The notes beneath the pieces were generated by a model. The model worked only from the letters and a program-made list of their open reading frames with translations. It made no database searches and was not told where the DNA came from. Below, piece by piece: positions 1 to 28,700 of a stretch of 64,000 nucleotides of DNA. The translations under genes and the position numbers were made by a program. Source of the stretch: Prunella strophiata (Eukaryota; Chordata; Aves; Passeriformes; Prunellidae); assembly GCA_036583965.1 (NCBI GenBank), contig JAZBQD010000030.1:50593551-50657550 (forward strand). The letters are read 5' to 3'. Position 1 is the stretch's first letter. Every line of letters starts with the position of its first letter.

Positions 1-698
<698 letters not shown>

Positions 699-704
699 GA
701 TCGT

Positions 705-17507
<16,803 letters not shown>

Positions 17508-17599
17508 CTTGATTATAGCCGACACTTAAACGTGGAGGAAATAACAGTAGTGATAAAAAAATCCTAAATGTCTTTGAGCACACAGGGAAAAAAGGATTT

Positions 17600-18720
17600 A
17601 AAAAAATAAATAAAGAAAGAATGCCGGGCACGGAAGGCGGCCGGGGCTGTGCTCGCCCCGGGGATGGATCGCTGCCGCCCCTGCAGAGGCGGACACGGAG
17701 ACAAAGGGGCCTCCGGGAGCCGCCCGGTGCGCCCGCGGGCGCAGGGGTCGCGGCGGCGGCAGGAAGGGAAGGGAGGGGAAGGCAAAGGGAGGGAAAGGAA
17801 GGCAAAGGAAGGGCGGCAGCGGCGGCCGCCCCGCTCAGCACGCGGCGCCGCGGCCCGGCGCGCCCCGGCACAGCATCATGCGCGGCGCCGCCGCCCCGCG
17901 GTCCCGGCGGGCAGACAGAGGCGGCCCCCGGGGCAGGCGGGCAGGGTGAGGAAAGCGGCCCGGGAGCGGCGTGAACCCACAGACAGCGCAGCCCCTCCGC
18001 CGGTCCCGCCTACCCTGCCGTCGCGCCCCTATGGCATCACAGCGCGGAGCGAAGGCCCTTTTCCACGCCGGGCGACGATAGCGATGCCTGCGCAGGAGCG
18101 GCGGCAACTCGGGGCGGACTCGCCGCTCGCCCCGCTCCCGGCGCCGCGCCGGAGAGCTGAGCGCTGAGCGCTGCCCCGGGGCACCGCCGCGCCCGCCCCG
18201 CGCCGCCGCCGCGGCCCCGCCGGCGGCCCCGGGCCCGGCACAGCGCGGGGAGCAGCGGCCGCCGGGGCGGGGCGGGAGGGGCGGCGGCCACGGGGCTGCC
18301 ATGGCAACCGGCCCGGCCCCCGGGAGGCGGGAGCAGCCGCGGCGCCGGCGCTGCCATGGCCGGGACGCTGCTGGCCCTGCTGGCCCTGCTCAGGCGGCTC
18401 CCAGGTGCGCCGCGGCCGCCGGGGCTTCGTGCCAGGGCCTCCGGTTACGGTGGACAGCGGGGAGGGCCCGGCGGGGCCGGAGCCGGGGCGGGGGCGGGGT
18501 GCGGGCGGGCGGCGCCCCGGGACCCGTCCGCTCCCGGTGCCTCCCCCGCCGCTTGTGGCTTGTGGGTTCCGGGCGGACACTGCGGCACCGGGCGCCTTCG
18601 CGGCCCGGCCGAGGCAGTGCCTGCCTTGACATCCCAGAGGAAGCGGCCCCGTGCAGGGGGTTCCAGGCGGCGTGCTGCGCCCCAGCGGGAAAAAGGGAGT
18701 CCTATGGGTGGCTGGCTTCC
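17600..18720. promoter_or_regulatory. CpG-island bidirectional promoter of PROSER1 and NHLRC3
   Basis: Very GC- and CpG-rich DNA between the outward-pointing start codons (17507 minus, 18356 plus) in an otherwise AT-rich neighbourhood. It contains GC-box-like strings (ggggcggggcgggagg around 18264) and no TATA box near either start. The arrangement is the classic shared CpG-island promoter for two broadly expressed genes. The long ORFs here on both strands are a by-product of high GC, not genes. Confidence 0.88.
18356..18404 (+). CDS. NHLRC3: NHLRC3 exon 1 (putative signal peptide)
   Basis: ATG in context gccATGg, then a Leu/Ala-rich hydrophobic run, ending CCCAG before donor GTGCGC. Forty-nine bases, so it ends in phase 1. 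This start is preferred over the ATG at 18301, whose reading is arginine-rich and not signal-like. Confidence 0.7.
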
Positions 18721-21700
18721 CGCTGGATACTGGCAGGTGTTCTCCTTGCTTGGTTGCTCGCATATTTCCTTCGTGATAAGCCCGGCCTGTCCGTCCGCAG
18801 CTCTGTGTCATCAGTGTGTCCCCTGGTCCCGGCAGGGCGAGGAGCAGAAGTGTCAGGTGGCCGTGGGCCTTCAGGGTCTCCCGCGTTACTTCCTAGCTCC
18901 GAGTGCTCTGTTTCAATGCTTAGCTTCCCCTCTCCTGCTGGAAAAACAAGAAGGTGGAAGATTATTTTTTTCCGTTATTGTTTAAAATGTATACATTGAC
19001 CCGAGTCTGACTGTTCCTGGCATTTTACACTTCTTAATTTCCAAGGTGGAGTTTTCATTCTTGACCTGTATTTTTGTCTTTTTCTTATTTTCACATCTTG
19101 AAGTGGCTACTGAATCTGGTGTATTTGGAAACTTCTGTACTATTTTCATCCTTTTGGAGAGTGATTTACAGATATTAACAGCAACTCTGGTGTAAGAAAT
19201 TTCAGGGTGTGTGTTTGCCTTCTAATTTCGGAGTTCCCCTGTCCAAAGGACTTGATTAGCAAGTTTTCAGATTGTTGAAGCTTTCCCACTTGCAGTCCAA
19301 ACCCCTGGCTGCAAGCCTGCTTCTATTTATCTGTCTTGTTAATTTAAATTGAATAAACGAATTTATGATGCTTCAGCACACAGTGACTTTCAGCTGCTGT
19401 TTCCTTTGATCCCACCTTCATGGAATTTGACTGCTATATATTTATTTTGTGTTCTCAGGTTTTAAAAGCAAAGTACTCTCCTTGGAAGGGAGAGCAACCA
19501 ATGTACAAGCTGGACATAGGCTGGCCTAAAACTCCAGAACAGTTCACTGGCCAAACATTTTGTGTTGCTGTTGACTCTCTCCATGGTTTGGTCTATGTAG
19601 GACAAGTGAGTGGGAATACTGTGTTTCTCTCTGTGCTGTTTTTGTGGGTTTTTTGCCTTTAAAGCATGTGGTTAAGATTAGGATATATGTGTGTGTGTTT
19701 ACATATATTTGCATATTTATATATGTATGAATAATAATTGTATCAAACTCAGAGAAAATATAAACAGAAATGTCTCTGCTATATCTATTTTTGAAAGCAG
19801 TTTTGGCACAGCATTTGTTTGTGGGGTTTTTTTTAAAGCATTACATTTCTATGGTATGAATGCATGATCCAACTTAACTGAGTTACAGCAGCTTGTTCCC
19901 TCAGCTGTAAGATAAAATGTGATTCTGGGGCAACTGAATCTTTCCTTCTTTGAGGCCTTGTCCCATGAAATCAAAACCACACAGCTCTTTCAACCAGTTG
20001 GAGTAATTGGAGTTAAATTATTTCCTTCTACCCAGGTCCAGTGTGTGAGTATCTCTATGCCATGGTTAAGACATTCTCTCCATGGGATGTGGTGGGAATT
20101 TCTTGTAAAGCACAGTATGAGTACTTGAGTGCCATGCAGCTAATGAGCACTGTTGCAGTTTGTCATGCCCATTACATTGGGCACACTTCTCAGCAGGAGC
20201 ACCAAATCACAATTCAAGCTGAAGACCAGGATAGCTGCAGGCACTTGGCTGCTCTGAAAGCTGGACTCTGTGTTATGTAAGGTGACAGTCTAGACTGACT
20301 GGAAGGTTTTTCATGCTGAATTTAGACCTGTATCTCTTTTTCCTTTTCTAGCTGGAAAAAGAGTTCTAGCAGACAATCGTGTCAGGAGATTCTTTCAATT
20401 CATGAAACATTGCAAAAACTTCACAAAGAGGAATTTTAAACTCTAAGATTACTTTCTTAATATGTTTTCTTTATAAATTTTTTTTGTCTTTTCAGCGGGG
20501 AGACAATGTGCCAAAGGTACTTGTATTCTCAGAAGAAGGCTATTTTCTTCACTCCTGGAATGATACAGTTGAAATGCCTCATGGTATCTTTGTATGGAAC
20601 ACTGCAATAGGAAGTTCAGTATGGATCACAGATGTGGGAACAGGTATGCATGGTGGTGATATGAGAAATATTTGATGGGGAGGAAAATGTAATATTGCTT
20701 TAAACAACTCACTTATTTAAGTCTCTGAAGCAATTCTGAGATAGATTTGTGCTTTTCTTGCCATGAACAAACTTCTCAGGTGCTGCACAAGATAGTCTGA
20801 AGTTTCATAAGTTGTGCTGTGTGTCTGCTTACAGCTGCTGAGCTTGGTCAGCACTCCTCCCTGCCACCCAGAAGTGTCAGGGGAAAAAAGCCTGATAGAC
20901 CTAAGTTTAGCCTGGCTAGACCTAGGTTTAGTGATCCTAATACAGTGGATGAATAGTGTTGTAGCCTGTGGATTCACTAACTCACTGTCATAATCTCATT
21001 ATAGAATTTTGTCTGTTTTAACAGACAAAAGTATTAATATCAATTTTGATATCAGATTTTCAATCTTTGCAGTCAGTTTTAATGCATACGTTTTGTTTTG
21101 TTAAGATGTTTTTGCACTTTCTCTTTTCCTTGATTCAGGGAAATACGGACACACAGTGAAACAGTATAGCCCTTTGGGTAAACTTTTGCAGGTCTTGGGC
21201 ACACCTGGTAATGCTGGTTCAAGTTTGATTCCCCTGCAATTTGATCAACCAGCAGATATCTTTGTGGAGGAAACTGGAGAAATCTATGTTGTTGATGGAG
21301 ATGGAGGAATGAACAACAGATTGCTCAAACTGTCAGATGGTATGGAAAAAGGAACTCTTGCAGTAGTTGATCACTGAAAACTGGATTTTAAATAACATGG
21401 CTTGGGATACTTTTAGGCGAGTGCTAGGCAGAACTCTTTTAACTTTAGTTTGAAGACCTTATTGAATCAGAACCTGTTTTACTGCTTGTTACTTCAGGAG
21501 GAATCTCCTAGTCATTCATGAGAAGAGGCTGAGAGATTGACTTCGTTCAGTGTCCTGGTTACCCCAGGACATTCAGTTTCCAAGAAAGAAAGCTAAGGGG
21601 GATTCTTACTGCTGTCTTAAGTCAGCAAAAGGAGGCTATAGAGAAGACAGAGACATGTATTTTTTTGAGATATACAGTGAAGAATGAGGAACACAGAGCA

Positions 21701-24700
21701 AAAGATTCAAGAGGGGTGAATTTCAGTTTGATTTTTGTTAGAAAACATTCAGAATAAGGGTGGTCAGACAATGAATGACTGGGTGGTCCAAAGATGGTTT
21801 GCACTCTCCATTCCTGTAGATACTCAAAAGCTGATGAGTTATGGGTAACTTGATCTAACTTAAGAGTTGGATTTTTTATCAAGGCTAGTTCTGCTTTGAG
21901 GAGCAGGTTGGACCAGGCAGTGTCTGGAGGACTTGTATGTACTTAAATTGTTCTGTGATTCTAATTAGCTCACTCATACTCCTCAGTTAGGTCAGTGACT
22001 AAGGAGTCTGCACATGTCCACAGCTGGAATAAGTGGAGGAGCTACTGTTTCTCCATTGTGCTATGATAAAGCAGGTACTTTCCTAATACCTAGTTTGCAA
22101 AATGGTGAATTGTTAAAAGTGAAAACTTCCAGGTAACAAGTGTTAAAAATCAATTCAGGAAATAAATGAATAGCATAATCAGCCAACTTCTTTTTTTTTT
22201 CTTTTTGTATTTTTTTAATCCAGTGTTTAACAGAACCTTGGATTATGGCTATTGTGTATTACTGGCTACATTTTTGTAACCATAATCATGAAACCACTAA
22301 TAACAATTCAGTAGTCACTGTAGTAGTCATGTTTTCTCTCAGATTTATGTATTGGGAGTACTGCGTTTAAACAGTTTAGAAATCTCACCTTTTACAAATT
22401 ACTCAAAGTAACTTTGCAAGAGATTGACTTAAAAGCTGCTTTATTTGTTATTTTCTCACTGTGATTTTTTAACTTTTATTTTTCATGGTGCTCACTGTTC
22501 AGACTACAAAGAGATATGGCTGACTGGAACAAATGGGAGTGGCATTGGTCAGTTCAAGATTCCTCACAGTGTAACAGTGGATGCTTTTGGACGGGTAAAG
22601 AATTGAGGAAATTTTTTAATTTCATCTTTCAACAGACTTGTTTATATGTATTTGAACAAAACAAAACATATTTCTTTTTTGTTTAAACTGTCGTTATCTG
22701 TGTCACTTTATGGGGTTACTGTTTTTGGTGTGTTAGTCCTGAGTTGAAGTTTCATAGTGCAGGTTCCATGGAAGCAGCTGACCCCAAGGTTAACACCAGG
22801 ATCCTGACCACTTACACTGTGAGTGTCCATGCAACAACAGAGTGTTCCTCCTGCAGTTTGTAACAGGTTGCCATTGTGAGACTACAGGAAAAGCATGTTC
22901 TGTAATAAATAAAAGCACTTCTATTTCTTCATGTAGAAGCAGCAGCCTGCTCGGGCCATCCTGACCTTGATTAACAGCTCTTCTCCCATGGGAAAGTGCA
23001 TACCAAAGGATCAAGTCTAGCCATAAATATCTGTGCTTTGATGTACAACCCAGAAAATTGGGCTGTGAATGTGTGGGATGAATGATAAGAGCTAGAAACA
23101 TCAGCTCTGCTCTTTTTGGGTTTTTTTTTGTGTTTTCTTTCTCTCTCCTGCTGGCTGGCTTTGTAGTTGATCCTAAAACTTGTTCACAGAAGAAACATAT
23201 AAATACTCAAGTGTGTTTATTAAAGATGATCCTGCTAGATGACAAAGCCCCCCTCAGTCGCTACGCTTCAGGGGGCTTTAATTTCATATTTGGAAATTGC
23301 AAATAAGCTTTAGGTGATGTGAGGCTCTGCCTAGGTTGTGGACACTGCTTTCTTTTACATGCAGCTCAAGGCATTCCAAGAGTCTGCTTCTGCCAGGTGT
23401 AAATTGTAGTCTGGCTTTTGGTCTTCCGGTCCTAGAGGGGAGTTATGCAGTCGCTTCTTAATCTTTTTCAGGGAAAATAAGATTGCTTCACTAAAGCACC
23501 ACTGGTTGAGGCTAATTCTGCTGATGCTGTCTGAATCAGAATAAGAAGTGTATATAAAAATCAGTTCTCTGCCAAAACTGGCAGAGTGGGAGAAAAAAAA
23601 GGAGGAATGTGGTCACTTTATGCTGCAGGGTTACCGTGAGTTTATTCATTCAAAGACAGTGACTGGGATGAGCCATGATTTTATTGCCAATCAACATAGT
23701 GTTGATCATCAGTTTAGGTTGAGAATTAATTGTTAATTCATAAGAAATCTAAGAGAATGTTGTAGTAATGCTTCATTTAAAAACAGTGATGAAAGATCTA
23801 AGGTTATGTTTATTGCTTCCTTTTTGGTGATACCCCAGAAGAGTAATGAAGTTTACTTAATAGACTGATGACTTGTCAACAGCTAAAATTTCAATGATTG
23901 CTGTACAAAATATGGCTTCACTGGAACTGTCTAGTGGTATTACTAGCTTGCAGTGTTTGTGAACCCAGTTAACACAGGGTGGGACAGAGACAAAACTGGT
24001 TAGACAAAACCAGCTAAACATGCTCTAAGTATTTAAATGGCTAAATATTTGTAGTAGTATTAGGCATATCAGGAGTGTTTGCAGATCATGATCATGAAAT
24101 TAGACTACCATTGGGAAAAAAATGCAGGTGGCAGACCTTTAGGCAGATCTTCAGAATTTAATAGGTGGAAATATGTCCTCATTCTAGGGATAAAAATCCT
24201 ACCAAATATATCATATGGCCAGAAAAAAAGAAGAGAAGGCACTGATTTCTCTGTTTAAAGTAGTATAAAATAATTTGTGTATGTTAACTACAGGTCAGTT
24301 TTGGTTTATATCTGGCAGTTAGATCTATTGATTTAGTTCTGAATGGAAAGGTATACATTCTTCCAGGGTACAGTCTTCCCTTTTTACTACAGAGAACTTT
24401 GCTCCTGTAAGAAAAAAATGCATTTAATTTGTTCTATTTGTTGACAGCCATGACTTTTCTTTTTAACAGGTATGGGTTGCAGACAGAGACAACAAGAGAA
24501 TCCAAGTTTTTGATAAAGTCACAGGAGAATGGCTTGGGTCTTGGACCGGCTGTTTTTCAGAAGATGGACCCTATTCTGTCAGGTATTGTTGAACAGTCCT
24601 AGGAGCACACAATTATGTAAATAAGGTGTACTCTTACTGATGAATTTAAATGTTAGTATTTAATGCCTGCTGACAAGGAGTTAACCAGTGAAAAAAGGTG

Positions 24701-25293
24701 CTGGGTGTCCTAACGTATGCAAAGATCTGCACAGTTGCATCTTGACAGGGAAGTCCTGGCTTTATAGCAAACCCTGTAGATTTGAATGCAGGGTTGGGAG
24801 CTTCACTTTAAAGTCATTATGTTATTAATCTTACTCTGTTGCAGCTTTAACAGGAAGAAACATTTTCTTGAACAAGTTTTCTGTAGCATAATGTGTCTCA
24901 GTGAGCAGCCACATGAAGAGCAAGGCTTACAACTTAATTCCCAATGTTACATTGCATTTTGTCAGTCGTAGCCTTCAGAACTGTGATTGTTAAAGAGGTT
25001 TTGTTTGTGATAAAATGACATGTCATATGGAATTCATAGTTCAAAAATACATTTGTCTTTTCAGGTTTACTGCCGATTACAAATACCTGATTGTAGCTCA
25101 GCTGAATATCAACCGGTTGGCAATCTTGGCAGCACCTCCAGTGGGCTCCATTGGGGACTGTGCCATAGTCCACAGTGTCCAGCTGGCTGATGAAACCAAA
25201 CCACACCTTGTGGATGTAGACATGAGGAGTGGAGCAATCTATGTTGCAGAGATTGGAGCCCAGCAAGTACAAAAATATGTACCCTTAAGCTGA
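18356..25293 (+). CDS. NHLRC3: NHLRC3 (NHL repeat-containing protein 3), 7 exons
   Basis: Exons: 18356-18404, 19459 (or 19469)-19605, 20496-20643, 21139-21339, 22503-22594, 24470-24582, 25065-25293 (stop included). Exons 2-7 join in consistent phase and match the mammalian protein closely. The model using acceptor 19469 gives 322 residues; the human protein is about 347. The N-terminus [16 protein letters not shown] looks like a signal peptide, and the family is secreted or granule-located with no known enzymatic activity. NHL beta-propeller strands are visible: [54 protein letters not shown]. It shares a CpG island head-to-head with PROSER1. The oddity is the exon 1/2 phase conflict. Identity is very firm; the N-terminus is not. 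Confidence 0.94.
19459..19605 (+). CDS. NHLRC3: NHLRC3 exon 2
   Basis: Reads [19 protein letters not shown], then [12 protein letters not shown] and [16 protein letters not shown], donor GTGAGT. The strong acceptor (TTCTCAG at 19458) gives phase 0, which conflicts with exon 1. A weaker AG at 19468 gives the phase that joins exon 1 in frame. Confidence 0.88.
19606..20495. other. NHLRC3: NHLRC3 intron 2
   Basis: An AT-rich intron with a TG/TA-rich microsatellite-like stretch at about 19684-19730. No other feature is seen. Confidence 0.6.
20496..20643 (+). CDS. NHLRC3: NHLRC3 exon 3
   Basis: Reads [20 protein letters not shown], then [10 protein letters not shown] and [10 protein letters not shown]. 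Acceptor TTTTCAG, donor GTATGC, phase 0 in and phase 1 out. Covers the first clear NHL repeat. Confidence 0.95.
21139..21339 (+). CDS. NHLRC3: NHLRC3 exon 4
   Basis: Reads [40 protein letters not shown] and [15 protein letters not shown]. Acceptor ATTCAG, donor GTATGG, phase 1 in and out. Second NHL repeat. Confidence 0.95.
21640..21965 (+). mobile_element. CR1 LINE 3' fragment in NHLRC3 intron 4
   Basis: Diverged CR1 3' UTR in plus orientation: ataagggtggtcagacaatg, tttgaggagcaggttgg, and the terminal attgttctgtgattct at about 21947-21962. Older than the 12.4-kb copy, judging by divergence from the familiar consensus wording. Confidence 0.8.
22503..22594 (+). CDS. NHLRC3: NHLRC3 exon 5
   Basis: Reads [20 protein letters not shown], then [11 protein letters not shown]. 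Acceptor GTTCAG, donor GTAAAG, phase 1 in and phase 0 out. Confidence 0.94.
22595..24469. other. NHLRC3: NHLRC3 intron 5
   Basis: The largest NHLRC3 intron after intron 1, about 1.9 kb, with no recognisable repeat family, RNA gene or exon. Confidence 0.6.
24470..24582 (+). CDS. NHLRC3: NHLRC3 exon 6
   Basis: Reads [15 protein letters not shown], then [20 protein letters not shown]. Acceptor AACAG, donor GTATTG, phase 0 in and phase 2 out. Third NHL repeat, the most canonical one. Confidence 0.95.
25065..25293 (+). CDS. NHLRC3: NHLRC3 exon 7 (stop)
   Basis: Reads [34 protein letters not shown] and [16 protein letters not shown], then TGA. Acceptor TTTCAG. The C-terminus is a few residues shorter than my memory of the human protein. 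Confidence 0.95.
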
Positions 25294-27700
25294 TGGTTTC
25301 CCACAACTGCCGTGTGGGACATTTCAGACCTACGACCACATTTCCTTGAGTTCTTTATGGATTGTGTTTCCTTAAACAAGCACAGAGCTGCACAAGTGCT
25401 CCCAGAACTGTAGAACTAAGACTCTGTCCTAGCTGTTCTGGAGAAATACTTGGTGTTGAGCTGTTTCTTGTTTAAGTAATGATATGGTGGTTTTTACTTT
25501 TGTTTCAATCATAAAATGATAAGCATTTTAATTTTATTATATAGAACTTTACAAACACAACTGTTCATCTTAAATGTATAGAGTCAACTTGGGGCTCTGC
25601 TTAGCCTGTGTGTGTTGTTAAATGGTCAGAAATGTCAGAAAGAAGTTCTATAAATTATTCCTGAGAGAAGAGCACTTCATTTCAATGTTTCTTCACTTTG
25701 TTTTCTGAATGGTTATGCTGATACTGTTCAACAGAGAATATAAGGATGTGTCACAGAGTTAAATTAGATGCTGCTGGATATTGGTGTCAGTAGTGGCATC
25801 TGCCTTAGGTGGTTAATGACATAAGTATTGAAATCTGTTTTCAGCTCTAGCTAAAGCCATAAAGTCTGTAATAAGCTTGAGCTAAATTGATATTAGACAC
25901 TTCAAACTAAATTAAAAGTATCTGCACAGCAGCCAAGTACTGATTCTTAACTAAATTAGTTCTTAACCTTATTTGATTTATATCAGCATGACTTTTCAGT
26001 TCCATAAGATTTCATAGTGGAACATATTGAGGTTCAATTCGTGTAAGTTCCTCAAGAAAAACAAATTGCAATTTGCTAGGAAAGTCTTAATCAGCAGTAG
26101 GGACTGGGAGACATATGATTTTCTTCTGATTTAATTGAAGCTCTGTCAGTTAACAGCAAAGCATCTGTTTTAATTTATTTCCAGAACTCAGACTTCATCA
26201 GCTTCATTAATGTGTAGAGTTAAGTTTCTTACACTATATTATAGCAGATGTCTCTAAGCTTTGTCCTAAAAAATCCTGCCTCTCCATTCCCAGAACAAGT
26301 GGTTCTCCTTCCTTTACATATGCTACAAGATTTTAAGTTCACTTTATAGCATAGAGGGAACCAGGGATGGGAAAAATGGGATGGGGAAGATGGCATGGCA
26401 GAAATGAGACGGTGGATAACTGATTACCATGGTAAAACTGTGGATCCACATTCCATATTTTCTAGCTCTTTAAACATTTGAGAGGATTTTTGCTGTTTCC
26501 ACACACTTATTCTACTGTGTGGATTATTTTAATGCTAATTACCAGCTAAGAGAGGTTGGTTTTTTCTACTTTCTTAGAAAGGGAATATGGGAAATGGAAT
26601 TGTACTGATGGGAAATACCTACTTCAGTGTATGTTGACAAAAGCAAATGCTACTCAATTTGGTAGGTTTCAACCTATGGTCACAAACTTGTGAGTCAGCA
26701 GATAGAAAAGCTGTTCAGAAAAGTCAGATTCATACTTTCTCTGAAAAGTAACTCAGCTATGGAACCTGACTGCCTGATTTCAGCACTACTTGAGATTAAT
26801 GCACTAAATGTGAAAGCTTTGTTGTTGGCTACATCCACAACAATGAGACCAGATCCCACCTGAGCCTGCCCTCACTCAAGCCTTTGAAGCAGAACTTCAA
26901 GGTTATACATTAGCAAATATGGTCCATCACTCATGTGGTCTTGAATGGGAGCTAGTAAGCAATATTTATTTGGTGAAAAAGTAGCAGCACTTCCTGTAGA
27001 CCTATGTGAATATGGCCCCACAGCGTGTTGTATGGCTTTTCTAACTAGTTTTTGACTAGCTCAGGGATCTTTGCTCTGTGTGCAATTTAGCTATTTCTTG
27101 TCTACACAAGGTAGGTTTATTTTGTAAAATTTTACTATAAAATCATGATATTTGAGCATATCTTGGTGTGTAGGGGGTCCAGGTATACCCATCTTTCTTC
27201 ACTACATCCTCTCCTTATTTATTTTTCCTTTGTCACATCGTTTTGAAAATAGAACTCCAGGCTCTCGGGAAACATGGTTTTGTGTTCAGTAAAGCAAGGT
27301 ACTGCACTTTTGGATGTTGACAAATAACTTACTTGTACAAGTTTCTGTTTGCTGCATGGATCTGTTCTCAGCTCTTTTTCATGAGCTTTTGGCTCCAAGA
27401 AATGGGGAACATCCATCCAGTTTTGTGTGGCTTTACTGAAATAAGCCAAGGTGCCAAAATGTGCCTTGCCACTAGGCATTTGGGTATCTGTGATAACAAG
27501 GGACAAGGGATGCTTATTATTAATAATTATGAGATGCTTAGACTCTGTTTTATCTCTGTGTCTATGACTAGACCAAGAAAATTATTTTGTGCACTAACTT
27601 GCTGATTCTCTGAATGTCTTCTTATGTATCGCCTTGAAACCGATTTCTGAAGAAATGCATAGCAGGAGTATTTGATAAAATAAATTGAGAATTTCGCATT
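25294..27700 (+). other. NHLRC3: NHLRC3 3' flank / possible 3' UTR
   Basis: Sequence after the stop codon without recognisable coding content. The clearest canonical polyadenylation hexamer on the plus strand is AATAAA at 27679-27684, which would give a 2.4-kb 3' UTR; earlier use of a variant signal is equally possible from sequence alone. Confidence 0.4.
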
Positions 27701-27927
27701 ATTAAACTCTTGGGTGCTTTATTTATGTACTAATATAAATACATTCAATTGTAATGGAATACTCTTCTAAATACAGGGCCCTCAGCACTTAAATAAGGTA
27801 TTTAATAATTTCTGATACCAACATTTAAATGTAATCTAAAATTCCACGTTATCTTTATACATCACTATTTCTGTGGCCAATCTCTTTTGCATTCTAATTT
27901 ATGTATCAACACAGAGACATAAAAATC

Positions 27928-28013
27928 TCTCATATGTTTCCCTCTGAGTAATTAGTAAAATGGAATGATGTTTCATATGTTTCCCTTTGAGTAATTAGTA
28001 AAATGGAATGATG
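27928..28013. repeat. 43-bp direct tandem duplication
   Basis: Two adjacent 43-base copies (27928-27970 and 27971-28013) differing at only two positions. The unit contains tttccct and gtaattagtaaaatggaatg. Confidence 0.95.
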
Positions 28014-28397
28014 AGTTACATAAGTGCCAAGTTAAAAAAACCCCCATTTAAACTGTATACCCTTATGATGCTAATTGGGAAATTAAAAAGAAACTAACAA
28101 AACACTCCTTATACCAAATCAGGTATTATTTTCAGAAAAGACTTACTGAGCAGTCTGTCTAGTTTTTAAAGGACCAAGAAGGGTTCTTTATGGATCAGAA
28201 ATACTTGCACAAGAAAAAAAGTAACATACTGTAGTGTTAAGTAGATAAGAGAGAAACCTAAGGTGATTGCTAAAACTGTTCATAAATCTAATTTTAGGTA
28301 ATCAGTGTCAGCTTTTAGGTGTGAACAGTAATCACGGGTGTATTCAACTACTGGAAATAAAAATACCCTCTATTTTGAGCCCTTCAAATCTGCAGGG

Positions 28398-28398
<1 letters not shown>

Positions 28399-28428
<30 letters not shown>
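28399..28428. repeat. Poly-T tract (30 T)
   Basis: A pure run of 30 T, about 85 bp before a CR1 fragment. It may be the remnant of an A-tail on the minus strand or a simple homopolymer. The length could be affected by sequencing error. Confidence 0.9.
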
Positions 28429-28430
<2 letters not shown>

Positions 28431-28509
28431 CCTTTTCTTTGAGTAAGTACCTAGGTTAACTGGATGTGTTTCCAGGTGGTAAAGACCAGATCACATTGTC
28501 CTCTCTCTT

Positions 28510-28700
28510 CACAGAATCATAGAATGGTTTGGGCTGGAAAAGACCTTCAAGATTATCTGGTTCCAATCCCTCTGTCATAGGCAGGGAACTTTGCACTGGA
28601 TCAGGTTGCTCAGATCATCCAACCACACCTTGAGCACTTCAGAGATGCAGCATCCACAGCTTGATTGGGGAACCTGTGACAGTGCCCCATTATTCATGAT
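28510..28700 (-). mobile_element. CR1 LINE 3' fragment
   Basis: Minus-orientation CR1 3' end: tcacagaatcatagaatggt, ttgggctggaaaagacct, then degenerate matches to the body (atcaggttgctcagatc, accttgagcacttcagagat). Confidence 0.9.

Noticed and set aside
18301..18404. ATG at 18301 as NHLRC3 start
   Set aside because: The reading is arginine-rich and not signal-peptide-like, and it also fails to join exon 2 in phase.
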